Made by a program: the position numbers and the translations under genes. Below the pieces are notes generated by a model. The model had not been told where the DNA came from. It did not search any database and worked only from the letters and a program-made list of their open reading frames with translations. Below are positions 8,817 through 16,312 of a stretch of DNA of 64,000 nt, piece by piece. Numbering within the stretch: position 1 is the stretch's first letter; each line of letters opens with the position of its first letter. The DNA comes from Asaia bogorensis. GTDB lineage: Bacteria; Pseudomonadota; Alphaproteobacteria; Reyranellales; Reyranellaceae. The stretch covers positions 1 to 64,000 of the forward strand of contig CAMDCE010000003.1 of assembly GCA_945889625.1 (NCBI GenBank). Direction: 5' to 3'.

Positions 8817-10075
8817 GGTTTGATTTCGATGGTCGCCACGCGGCGCATGTCGCGCATGTAGCGACGCCCGGCGGCCTCGAGCTTCTGCAGCAGGATCTGC
8901 TGCCCGATGACATCGCGCGTCGGCAGCCCATCGCTGCCTTCCTTGCTGCAAAGCGCTACGACCTGCAGGCCTTCGGCAACGCGAAAGGGCCCAGCGGTAC
9001 CGCCAACGCGCAGCTTGGGGATTTCCTCGTACATCTGGCGGTTGCCCGCGAGATCGCCAGCCCGCACGCCCGAAAGCTCACCCGAGGTCGCGCCCTTCAA
9101 TTGGCGTTGCTGGGCATGCAGATCGGTGCACTGACGGACGGCTGCCATGGCCTTTTGGGCGTCAACGGTCGCCCTGTTGGTTTCCTCGGGCGAGGCGTTC
9201 ACCGGAAGAGCGAGCGTCATCTGCACTAGATTGAGGCGAACGTCGTCTGGCCGGGCCGTGGCGAACGGCCGGCGGTCGACGACATAGAGGACATGCCAAC
9301 CGGACGGCGTGCGGATCGGCTCGGAAGCCTGGCGCAGCGGCAGCTTCTCGATTGCGGCATCTACGGCGGGGTCAAGGGAGCCGGGCAGGACCCAGCCGAG
9401 GTCGCCGCCACTTTGTGCCGTAGCGCCTTGGGAGAACTGTTGGGCGACGGCGGTGAAGGGCGCACCGCGCTTGAGCTGCTCGACGACGCGGTCGGCGCTG
9501 CGGCGGGCCTCATCGGCTTGGTCGACCTTGTCGATGGGTACGAAGATCTCTGCCACTCGCGACTCGGTTTTGCCGACATTGCCGCGGACTCGAGCCAACG
9601 CGTCGTTGATTTCGGCATCGGATACGTCGACCTGGGCGCGCACGCGTCGACGTACGATCTTCGACCAGGCGATGGAGGCCTCGATCTGCTGCACGGCAAC
9701 CTCGTAAGCAACCCCAATACTCTGCAGATACTGCCGAAACTGGCCGCGAGCCATGCCCGCCGATCGTTCGATCTCCGCGACACGCTGATTGAGTTCGCCC
9801 TCGGTCACCTTCAACCCAAGGCCCTTGGCATTCTGTACCTGCAGTTTCTCGTCGATCATCTGGCGCAGAAGCTGGGGCGCGAGCCGCTGGCGCATCTCCG
9901 GGCTGTCCTGCAGGCCGCTGGAACGAATGGCGAGGATGATACGCTGGTTGAGATCGAAATCGGTGATGGCGGAGTCGTTCACCCGCGCCACGACACGCAG
10001 CCCTTGCGCCGACGCCAGGGCGGGGCAAAGAGCGAGGGTGATCGCGAAGAAAGCGCGGAGGAACAGCGCAAACAT
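8813..10075 (-). CDS. surA: periplasmic peptidyl-prolyl isomerase/chaperone SurA
   Basis: 420 residues from ATG 10075. The first 23 residues form a signal peptide (FALFLRAFFAITLALCPALA, then SAQG), fixing the start; the frame upstream to 10222 is not signal-like. A SurA N-terminal chaperone domain follows (RVNDSAITDFDLNQR, MIDEKLQVQNAKGLGL), then a parvulin domain (residues about 175-270: SQGATAQSGGDLGWVLPGSL, TPSGWHVLYVVDRRP) and a more diverged second parvulin-like segment. SurA assists outer-membrane protein folding. lptD, usually upstream of surA, is absent: an FkbM gene reads away on the other strand instead. Confidence 0.94.
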   Translation of the reverse strand: MFALFLRAFFAITLALCPALASAQGLRVVARVNDSAITDFDLNQRIILAIRSSGLQDSPEMRQRLAPQLLRQMIDEKLQVQNAKGLGLKVTEGELNQRVAEIERSAGMARGQFRQYLQSIGVAYEVAVQQIEASIAWSKIVRRRVRAQVDVSDAEINDALARVRGNVGKTESRVAEIFVPIDKVDQADEARRSADRVVEQLKRGAPFTAVAQQFSQGATAQSGGDLGWVLPGSLDPAVDAAIEKLPLRQASEPIRTPSGWHVLYVVDRRPFATARPDDVRLNLVQMTLALPVNASPEETNRATVDAQKAMAAVRQCTDLHAQQRQLKGATSGELSGVRAGDLAGNRQMYEEIPKLRVGGTAGPFRVAEGLQVVALCSKEGSDGLPTRDVIGQQILLQKLEAAGRRYMRDMRRVATIEIKP

Positions 10076-10286
10076 TAAACCGAACAATTGGAGAGAAGGA
10101 TTCGCATTATATTCGGGCGCGCCGTTGCTGCAATGGACCGACGGCCCGATGTGGGGTCGCAGATACGACCCCGTCCCGGCCTTTTCATGGCACAGGCGAG
10201 GTGTCCGCCGACATATTGCCATGCTTGACGCTAGACGGTGGGTACGTTAGCCCGGGAGGCCTGAACAAGGGGGCACTACTCCCCGC

Positions 10287-11342
10287 ATGACCGCTGCTCG
10301 TCGTCCGACCGCTGCTTCCAGCATCTGGGACCTGATCCGCTCAGGCGTGGGCTATCACCTCGATAATTTCGGCCGCTGGTTGATTGTGCGCGCCCCGACC
10401 GTGGGCGCCGGTTATGCGGCATGCTTGGCGCCGGGCCAGCCGCGTCTCGGTCCACGGCCGGGGTGGCGGTTTGCCGAGGAATATTACGATCAACGGAAGT
10501 GGCTGGCTTGCCGGCGCGGCGCCTTGTGGGAGGCGGCCCGGGAGAACGCAATCCGGGTGCCGCTGACGGCGAGATGGCATGGCGGCACGACGGTCAATGT
10601 GACGCTCGGCAACGACAACAGCCTGTGCCTCTACGTCTGCGGCTCGTTCGAACCCAATGAATTCGCTTTTGTCGACCAGGTCCTGAAGGCCGGCATGGTG
10701 TTCGTCGATGTCGGCGCCAACGACGGCTATTTCACGCTGTTCGCAGCACGGCGGGTCGGGTTGACCGGAAGGGTGGTGTCGGTCGAGCCGAGCACGCGCG
10801 AACGCGCCAACTTGCAGCGCAACCTCGATTGTAACCGCCTGGACAATGTCAGCATCGTGCCTGCTGCTCTGGGTGCAGCTACCGGGATCGCCGACCTGCG
10901 TCTCGCCCACGGCGCCCATGCGGGCCACAACACGCTGGGCAGCTTCGCCCACGACGGCGTCGTGGCGGAGAGCCTGGAACGCGTGAAGGTCGAGACACTT
11001 GACGGCGTCGTCGCCGAACTGGGCCTGACGCGCGTCGACTTCGTGAAGATCGATGTCGAGGGTGCCGAGGCAAGTGTCATTGCTGGTGCGCGACGTGTGG
11101 CGACGTCGATGCGGCCTCTGATGCTATTGGAGATCAACGACGGAGCGCTACGCGCTCAGCAGAACAGTGCCGAAACCCTGCTGGAAACTTTGCGCGCCGA
11201 CTTCGGCTACGAGATTCTCGTCTTCTCGCCTCTGACCGGACTGCTGGAGCGGCCGGCGAGCGGCGCGCCCTTGTCGGCCAACGTCGTGGCGGCGCCCAAG
11301 GAGCGCGTTTCCGAGATCCTTGGTTCTGGGCAGGCTGCGTAG
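10287..11342 (+). CDS. FkbM-family SAM-dependent methyltransferase
   Basis: 351 residues. The FkbM core is clear: FVDVGANDGYFTLFAARR (motif I, about residue 137), SVEPSTRERANLQRNL, ALG, and VDFVKIDVEGAEASVIAG. Enzymes of this family usually O-methylate sugars or polyketide hydroxyls. The N-terminal ~110 residues precede the fold and may bind the acceptor. It opens a plus-strand pair with the AGE-family gene 23 bp downstream. It is read divergently from surA with a 211-bp gap in which I see no definite promoter. Substrate unknown. Confidence 0.85.
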   Translation: MTAARRPTAASSIWDLIRSGVGYHLDNFGRWLIVRAPTVGAGYAACLAPGQPRLGPRPGWRFAEEYYDQRKWLACRRGALWEAARENAIRVPLTARWHGGTTVNVTLGNDNSLCLYVCGSFEPNEFAFVDQVLKAGMVFVDVGANDGYFTLFAARRVGLTGRVVSVEPSTRERANLQRNLDCNRLDNVSIVPAALGAATGIADLRLAHGAHAGHNTLGSFAHDGVVAESLERVKVETLDGVVAELGLTRVDFVKIDVEGAEASVIAGARRVATSMRPLMLLEINDGALRAQQNSAETLLETLRADFGYEILVFSPLTGLLERPASGAPLSANVVAAPKERVSEILGSGQAA

Positions 11343-11365
11343 GACACGGGGTCGTTGAGGGTTCG

Positions 11366-12526
11366 GTGACTGCAAATTCGCTCAAGCCGGCTGTTGCCCG
11401 GCTCCGGGACTGGGCCATTCGCCGAGCTTATCCATTTTGGTCAAGTGCCGGATTTGACCGCGAGCATGGACGGTTCGAGGAGCGCCTGTCGATGCGCGGC
11501 GAGCGGATTGCCGACGTTCCAATCCGGCTCATTGTTCAGGCGCGACAGGTCTATGCTTATGGCCTCGCCGCGCGGCGGGGATGGCACCGCGGAGCGCACG
11601 AGCTGGTCGAGACGGCCTATGCCTCGATGGTCCGGGATTTCCATGGCCGGAATGGCCTCGGCGGCTGGGCCTACACGATCTCCCGCGACGGCAAGGTGAT
11701 CGACTCCCGCCGCGATCTCTATTCTCACGCCTTTGTCCTCCTTGGCATCGCCTCCTATGTGCAAGCGACCGGTAAGACCGAGGCACTGGCGCTTGCGAAC
11801 GACACTTTGGCGTTCATCGATGGCCACATGCACGCGGGTTCGGCAGGCGGATATCTCGATTCCGTTCCCGCAATCGACGCCATCCGGCGGCAGAATCCGC
11901 ACATGCACATGCTCGAGGCGTTGCTGTCGCTTTGGTCGGCTTCGGCGGATCCGCGCTACCTGGCACGGGCGGGTGAAATCTTCGGTCTCTTCACGTCGCA
12001 CTTTTTCTCGTCCACGCACGGCACGCTCGGAGAATATTTCGACGCCGCACTCAATGCTGCGACAGGAATTACCGGCACCATCGTGGAGCCCGGTCACCAC
12101 TACGAATGGATCTGGCTGCTGCGATGGTTCGAGCGCGAAAGCGGGCGCGCCGTGCAGCCCTACGTCGATGCCCTGTTTGCCCATGCGGACGGCCACGGCT
12201 ACGACGCGGCGGGTTTGGTCGTCGACGAACTCCTGAACGATGGAAGTCTCCGTACACGGTCGCACCGAGCCTGGCCGATCACCGAAGCCATCAAGGCGAA
12301 TGTGACGGAAGCGGCTTTGGGGCGCGCGCAGTCGGAACGCAAGGCTGCTGACCTCGTAACACTGCTGCTCGATCGCTTCCTCGCGACGGAACCGGCGGGT
12401 GGATGGATAGACCGTCTCGACGAGAAGGGCGCATGCGCAACCGACTTCATGCCTGCGAGCACGCTGTATCACATCGTCTGTGCGCTCGACGAGCTGGATC
12501 GCTTCGCTTCCGGCAAGTCAGCCTGA
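11366..12526 (+). CDS. AGE-family sugar 2-epimerase/isomerase
   Basis: 386 residues from GTG 11366, preceded by a TGAGGG stretch. The protein has the alpha/alpha-barrel character of the N-acylglucosamine 2-epimerase and bacterial phosphomannose-isomerase family: GGWAYTISRDGKVID, RDLYSHAFVLLGIASY, NPHMHMLEALLSLW, VEPGHHYEWIWLLRWF (with the catalytic-type His of the family) and RSHRAWPITEAIKAN. Such enzymes interconvert aldose/ketose or C2 epimers, for example mannose/fructose or GlcNAc/ManNAc. In this setting it likely supplies a sugar precursor; the exact substrate cannot be read from sequence. Confidence 0.82.
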   Translation: MTANSLKPAVARLRDWAIRRAYPFWSSAGFDREHGRFEERLSMRGERIADVPIRLIVQARQVYAYGLAARRGWHRGAHELVETAYASMVRDFHGRNGLGGWAYTISRDGKVIDSRRDLYSHAFVLLGIASYVQATGKTEALALANDTLAFIDGHMHAGSAGGYLDSVPAIDAIRRQNPHMHMLEALLSLWSASADPRYLARAGEIFGLFTSHFFSSTHGTLGEYFDAALNAATGITGTIVEPGHHYEWIWLLRWFERESGRAVQPYVDALFAHADGHGYDAAGLVVDELLNDGSLRTRSHRAWPITEAIKANVTEAALGRAQSERKAADLVTLLLDRFLATEPAGGWIDRLDEKGACATDFMPASTLYHIVCALDELDRFASGKSA

Positions 12527-12547
12527 CAGCGCCGTGCCGCTGTCCCA

Positions 12548-12674
12548 AAGCGTGATGACTTTGGCATTTCGCGTCGGCCCAGCTCTCGCAGCTATGGCGC
12601 GATGGTGGGCCATCGCGCCTGAGCGGCGCCCGTGCTGGGCCGACGCCTGTGTCAACTGAATGTCATCACGCTCT
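12548..12674. repeat. 127-bp dispersed palindromic intergenic repeat, copy 2
   Basis: This is the reverse complement of the element at 1320-1446, with about a dozen mismatches by eye. Its ends are AAGCGTGATGAC and GTCATCACGCTCT. As with copy 1, it sits between two convergent genes (AGE-family and RmlC-like), consistent with a terminator-like or MITE-type insertion preference. Confidence 0.85.
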
Positions 12675-12677
12675 AGG

Positions 12678-13190
12678 TCAGGTCTGTTTTCCCTGATCGC
12701 GTTCCGAGACGATGGGATTTTGAATGGGCCACCAGATCTTCAGGGTGGGATCATTCCAGTGAAGGGTGAACTGCGCCGCCCGGTCGTATTCCGTGGTCTG
12801 CTTGTAGTGGAAAACCGCCTGCTCGCTCATGACCAGATGCCCGTTACCGAACTTCGGCGGCACGAGCACCTGCAGTCTGTTGATGTCTGAAATCGTGAAC
12901 GACTGCCACTGGCGATATTGCGGTGAGGCCGGGTCATTGTTCACGACAACGAAGTAGAAGCTTCCGTACAGGCACGAGATCAGCTTCCAGGTCTTGTTGT
13001 CGCCGTGAATGCCGCGCAGCACATTGCGGTAGGAAACGGAGATGTCGTCCTGAATGAACTCGATCGGGATGCCCGACGAATAGTAGATCGATTTGTTGTA
13101 CGTCTCGACGTAGTGACCCCGGAAGTCCTCGAAGATCGTCGGCGGTTTGATCAGCAGCACTGAACTAAGCTTGGTCGGAAAGACTTCCAT
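12678..13190 (-). CDS. RmlC-like NDP-4-keto-sugar epimerase (cupin)
   Basis: 170 residues with the RmlC cupin fold: FEDFRGHYVETYN, FIQDDISVSYRNVLRGIHGD (the His of RGIH corresponds to the catalytic base), LYGSFYFVVVN and LVPPKFGNGHLVMSE. RmlC enzymes epimerise C3 and/or C5 of 4-keto sugars. It lies 36 bp downstream of the GHMP kinase and in one minus-strand set with the GMD-like dehydratase at 14287, so its partner is probably a 4-keto-heptose rather than dTDP-rhamnose; no rmlA, rmlB or rmlD partner set is in the window. That assignment is inference from context and from dmhB-type genes of 6-deoxy-heptose clusters. Confidence 0.82.
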   Translation of the reverse strand: MEVFPTKLSSVLLIKPPTIFEDFRGHYVETYNKSIYYSSGIPIEFIQDDISVSYRNVLRGIHGDNKTWKLISCLYGSFYFVVVNNDPASPQYRQWQSFTISDINRLQVLVPPKFGNGHLVMSEQAVFHYKQTTEYDRAAQFTLHWNDPTLKIWWPIQNPIVSERDQGKQT

Positions 13191-13226
13191 CGTCTTGTCT
13201 CCTGAACGGCCGTCGGGCCGGAAGAT

Positions 13227-14228
13227 CTATTCGTCCTGGCGGTAGATGATGGTCGAGCCGGTGAAGTCGGCGCGCACCGGCACGTTGACCAGGTGGGCGA
13301 GAGCCTCGCGCACGCGGGCTTGATGCTCCAGCGGAACGATGAACACCATGAAACCGGCGCCGCCCGCGCCCAGCAGTTTGCCGCCGAGGGCGCCAGCTCT
13401 CATTGCATCGTCGTAGATCCGGTCGATGGTCGCCGTGCTGATGGAACTGGTGAGCATGCGCTTCAGCGTCCAGGTCTCGTGCAACAGGCGACCGAAGGAG
13501 TCGAAGTCGCAACGGCGCAGCATGTCGGCGGCCTCCGGGACCATCGCCTGCATTCGCTTGAGCGATTTCGTCTTGGCATCGAGGTTGTCGACGAATTGCT
13601 TGGCAAGGGTCGACGAGAGACGGCTGGTGCCGGTGTAAAACACCATCAGCCGTTGCTCGAAAGCGATTCGCTGATCGTCCGTCAGGCCGATCGGGTCGAC
13701 GGTGATGTCACCGTTCGGGTTGAAGTTGATGATGTTGAAGCCGCCATAGGCGCTGGCAACCTGGTCCTGGCAGCCTACCGTCTCTTTCAGCTTGTTCTGC
13801 TCGAGATCGATCGCAGTCTGCGCAAGCTCGTGTTTGCCGAGGCTGGTGCCGCGCATGGCGTTGAGGACGTTTATCAGCCCGACCGCGAACGCCGAACTCG
13901 AGCCGATGCCGGACCGGGCGGGAAGGTCACCCTGGTGATGAAGCTCGACGCCGTCGCCTTCGTCGTCGCCGAAGTCGGCCGCTTCGAGGCCGGCCTTGAC
14001 GGCCGGATGGAGGATTTCAGAGATCGCGCCTACGGTCTCGATGTGCGACCACACGATCCGGTGGCGAATACCGAAGAACGGCGGCAGGTGGCGGCCACTC
14101 AGATAGCAATACTTGTTGATCGCCATGGAAAGCACGGCTCCGCCGTGCGTTCGATACCAGTCCGGATAGTCGGTACCGCCGCCGAAAAACGAGATGCGGT
14201 ACGGTGTCCGCGAGATCGCCATAAACAT
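13227..14228 (-). CDS. hddA: GHMP kinase, D-glycero-alpha-D-manno-heptose-7-phosphate kinase-like
   Basis: 333 residues. GHMP-kinase motifs are evident: the N-terminal RTPYRISFFGGGTDYPDWY, typical of HddA-type kinases, the ATP-binding PARSGIGSSSAFAVG (about residues 103-117), and the C-terminal GGKLLGAGGAGFMVF. HddA phosphorylates C1 of heptose-7-phosphate on the route to GDP-D-glycero-alpha-D-manno-heptose. Its neighbours on the same strand are a GMD-like SDR upstream and an RmlC-like epimerase downstream, the arrangement of GDP-6-deoxy-heptose clusters. Related gmhA- and hddC-like genes lie at 57793 and 49276. A different sugar kinase role is possible. Confidence 0.82.
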   Translation of the reverse strand: MFMAISRTPYRISFFGGGTDYPDWYRTHGGAVLSMAINKYCYLSGRHLPPFFGIRHRIVWSHIETVGAISEILHPAVKAGLEAADFGDDEGDGVELHHQGDLPARSGIGSSSAFAVGLINVLNAMRGTSLGKHELAQTAIDLEQNKLKETVGCQDQVASAYGGFNIINFNPNGDITVDPIGLTDDQRIAFEQRLMVFYTGTSRLSSTLAKQFVDNLDAKTKSLKRMQAMVPEAADMLRRCDFDSFGRLLHETWTLKRMLTSSISTATIDRIYDDAMRAGALGGKLLGAGGAGFMVFIVPLEHQARVREALAHLVNVPVRADFTGSTIIYRQDE

Positions 14229-14286
14229 TGAACGAGATATACCTATTTGGACGGCGGCCTCAAGGGGCGGAGCAGTTGCCGCCCGA

Positions 14287-15306
14287 TCATCGCGTCAGAA
14301 ATCGGTTGCCTTCGGTAGCGACGCGCGCGCGCCAATAGTCGAGCAGATCGCGGAGCGTCTTTTCATGGGAAATTTCGGGTTTCCAACCGGTATGCGCCTC
14401 GAATTTCGCGGTATTCGGGACCTGCAGGTCCGCGTCGATCGGGCGCAAGCGGTCGGGGTCTACCTCGATCCGGATCTGCGATTTGAGCGGTGAAAACGAG
14501 AGCAGGGTATTCAGAATATCGCCAACCGTACAGGAGTGGCGACCGCCGATGTTGTAGTAGGCACCGGCGATTGGGTTGACCGTGACCAGCAGGTAATAGG
14601 CGCGCACGGCATCGCGCACGTCGGCGACGGTTCTGAGCGACTGCAAGTTGCCGACCTTTACCGTCGGCGGGATGAGATTGTGCTCGATCATCGCGATCTG
14701 CTTGGCGAAGGTCGATTCGGCGAAAACGTCGCCGCGGCGAGGGCCGGTATGGGTGAACATACGCGTCGTCATCACGGTCATGCCGTAGGCCTCGGCATAG
14801 AAACGGCCGACAAGATCGGTGCCGACCTTCGAGATGGCATAGGGCGACGCCGGGTGGAACGTGCATTCCTCGTCGATCGGTAGCTTTTCCTTCGGGACGC
14901 GGCCGAACACCTCCGAGGAGGCGCAGACATGGATCACGGCCTTCGGACTCGTCTGCTTCAGCGCATCCAGCACGCGCACGGTGCCCTGGACATTGGTGTC
15001 CATTGTGTCCAGCGGGGCGTCGAAGCTGGTCCGCGGGAAGCTCTGAGCGGCCAAATGGAAGACGTAGTCGGGTCGCGCCTTCGCAACGGCTGCCTGGATA
15101 GATAGCGTGTCGCGCAGGTCGCCGTAGAGGAGGGAGGCCCGGTCACCGGAGTTGATGCGGCCGGCGATGTTCGAGAGATTATCGAGCGGGCTACGCCAGC
15201 GGCACATCCCGACGATTTCCCAATCGGTTTTCTCGAGCAGGTACTCGGCCAGATGGGAGCCGACCATACCGGTGATTCCTGTGATCAAGGCGCGTTTTGC
15301 GGCCAT
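14287..15306 (-). CDS. GDP-mannose/GDP-heptose 4,6-dehydratase-like SDR
   Basis: 339 residues, extended SDR. NAD(P)-binding GITGMVGSHLAEYLLE is at the N-terminus, then HLAAQSFPRTSFDAPLDTMD, CASSEVFG and the intact catalytic SPYAISKVGTD (YxxxK). The general organisation follows GDP-mannose 4,6-dehydratases. Because the next gene is an HddA-type heptose kinase, a GDP-heptose 4,6-dehydratase (DmhA-like) role is plausible. It is the first gene of the minus-strand three-gene set ending at 12678; the 58-bp gap to the kinase is short enough for one transcript. Confidence 0.82.
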   Translation of the reverse strand: MAAKRALITGITGMVGSHLAEYLLEKTDWEIVGMCRWRSPLDNLSNIAGRINSGDRASLLYGDLRDTLSIQAAVAKARPDYVFHLAAQSFPRTSFDAPLDTMDTNVQGTVRVLDALKQTSPKAVIHVCASSEVFGRVPKEKLPIDEECTFHPASPYAISKVGTDLVGRFYAEAYGMTVMTTRMFTHTGPRRGDVFAESTFAKQIAMIEHNLIPPTVKVGNLQSLRTVADVRDAVRAYYLLVTVNPIAGAYYNIGGRHSCTVGDILNTLLSFSPLKSQIRIEVDPDRLRPIDADLQVPNTAKFEAHTGWKPEISHEKTLRDLLDYWRARVATEGNRFLTR

Positions 15307-15442
15307 GCCTGTGTAGTTCCTTGCCTGCGGATCGGACGGCCAACGACCTAGCCTCCCCGACCGAGCGCTGCGCTAACATAGGAGGCGCGTCGTAGCCAGT
15401 CCCTCATCCTGCCGAAGGGACCTCGGATCGACTTCCGCCGTT

Positions 15443-15936
15443 TCATCCTGCCATCGGGCGACTACCGCCGATGGGAGCGAAAGCGCTCCGAAATGATCGT
15501 CGCGATGATGCCGAACATATCGCGATGCGGGAGCCCGGCCTTAACTTCGCGTGAAGTTGCTTCAAGGCAGCCACATTGTCGTCGACGTGTTCAAGGACAT
15601 TTAACGTGTAGATGCCGTCGAACGTCTTCTCGAGGCTGTCAAGGGACTCGTAACAGTGGAACCCACGTTCATCAAAGTGTGCTGCAGAGTTCGGTCGATT
15701 TCCAGACAGTCTGGCCGCACCTTCGTTCGTGCATGCCACAAGATTGCGAGCGTACCTATGTCCGCGCCGAACTCGAGGACGTCGATTGCGCCGGCAAGAG
15801 GCCGGGAAAGCAGGCGCACGACGTTCTCGTTGTCGTTTCTCAGGTACTTCTCATTCGTCCACGGCTCCTCTGCGCCGGTGTAGTCCGTATTGTTTTGCTG
15901 CTGCGCGTCGCGGGGCGAAAGCATCTTGCTCGACAT
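15443..15936 (-). pseudogene. frameshifted class I methyltransferase remnant
   Basis: Two minus-strand frames carry consecutive parts of one methyltransferase. The first, from ATG 15936, reads MSSKMLSPRD and includes DVLEFGADIGTLAILWHART and CLEIDRTLQHTL. The second continues with ERGFHCYESLDSLEKTF, DGIYTLNVLEHVDDN and AKLRPGSRIAI. In intact relatives these pieces are collinear, so a frameshift lies at about 15655-15690. The sequence loses resemblance to the family after about 15500, so the 3' end is also decayed or truncated. A sequencing error could mimic the frameshift but not the degraded tail. Limits are approximate. Confidence 0.65.
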
Positions 15937-16254
15937 GAACTCGAGTGTAGACGGCCGACAAGGTCCGGGCGAGGGCGCCTGAATGCCGAATGCTGGGACA
16001 GCCCCGGGCCCCGCTCTGGTCGGTCCTGATATCCTTATAGCGCCACAGGCATCGTCGACGGCCATTGCCGCCAGCTTGAAGAGTGAATCCGCGTGGGTGG
16101 GCAGATCACTCGTGATGCGGGTGTTTGCAACGCCCGACCCTATCGGTCTAAATAGCGACTGGATTCTACCTGCAACTCGATGAAATAGGCCGCTCCGGTC
16201 CCGAACTTCTTGCGATCGTTGACCTTTGTGACTTAATAGCCGTCAGGAGCGACA
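15937..16254. other. intergenic region without recognisable gene
   Basis: It lies between the methyltransferase remnant and the leader-like ORF before the 3-dehydrase. I see no intact gene, RNA or repeat. It should contain the promoter for the 3-dehydrase gene, but I cannot place a reliable -35/-10 pair. Confidence 0.4.
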
Positions 16255-16305
16255 CATGTCTTTCTCTAATGTCCGGCGTCGCGTTGCGGCTTGTATTCGG
16301 GGGTA
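16255..16305 (+). CDS. possible 16-residue leader peptide
   Basis: ATG 16255 is preceded by a good ribosome binding site (AGGAG, 6-nt spacer). The frame encodes MSFSNVRRRVAACIRG and ends 7 bp before the start of the 3-dehydrase gene; the GGGGG at its own 3' end serves as the downstream ribosome site. The position suggests translational coupling or a regulatory leader. There is no amino-acid run pointing to a specific attenuation signal. It could be chance. Confidence 0.3.
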
Positions 16306-16312
16306 ATCTGCG

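Noticed and set aside
12678..13190. rmlC of dTDP-rhamnose synthesis
   Set aside because: No rmlA or rmlD is seen, and the operon partners are heptose-type enzymes.
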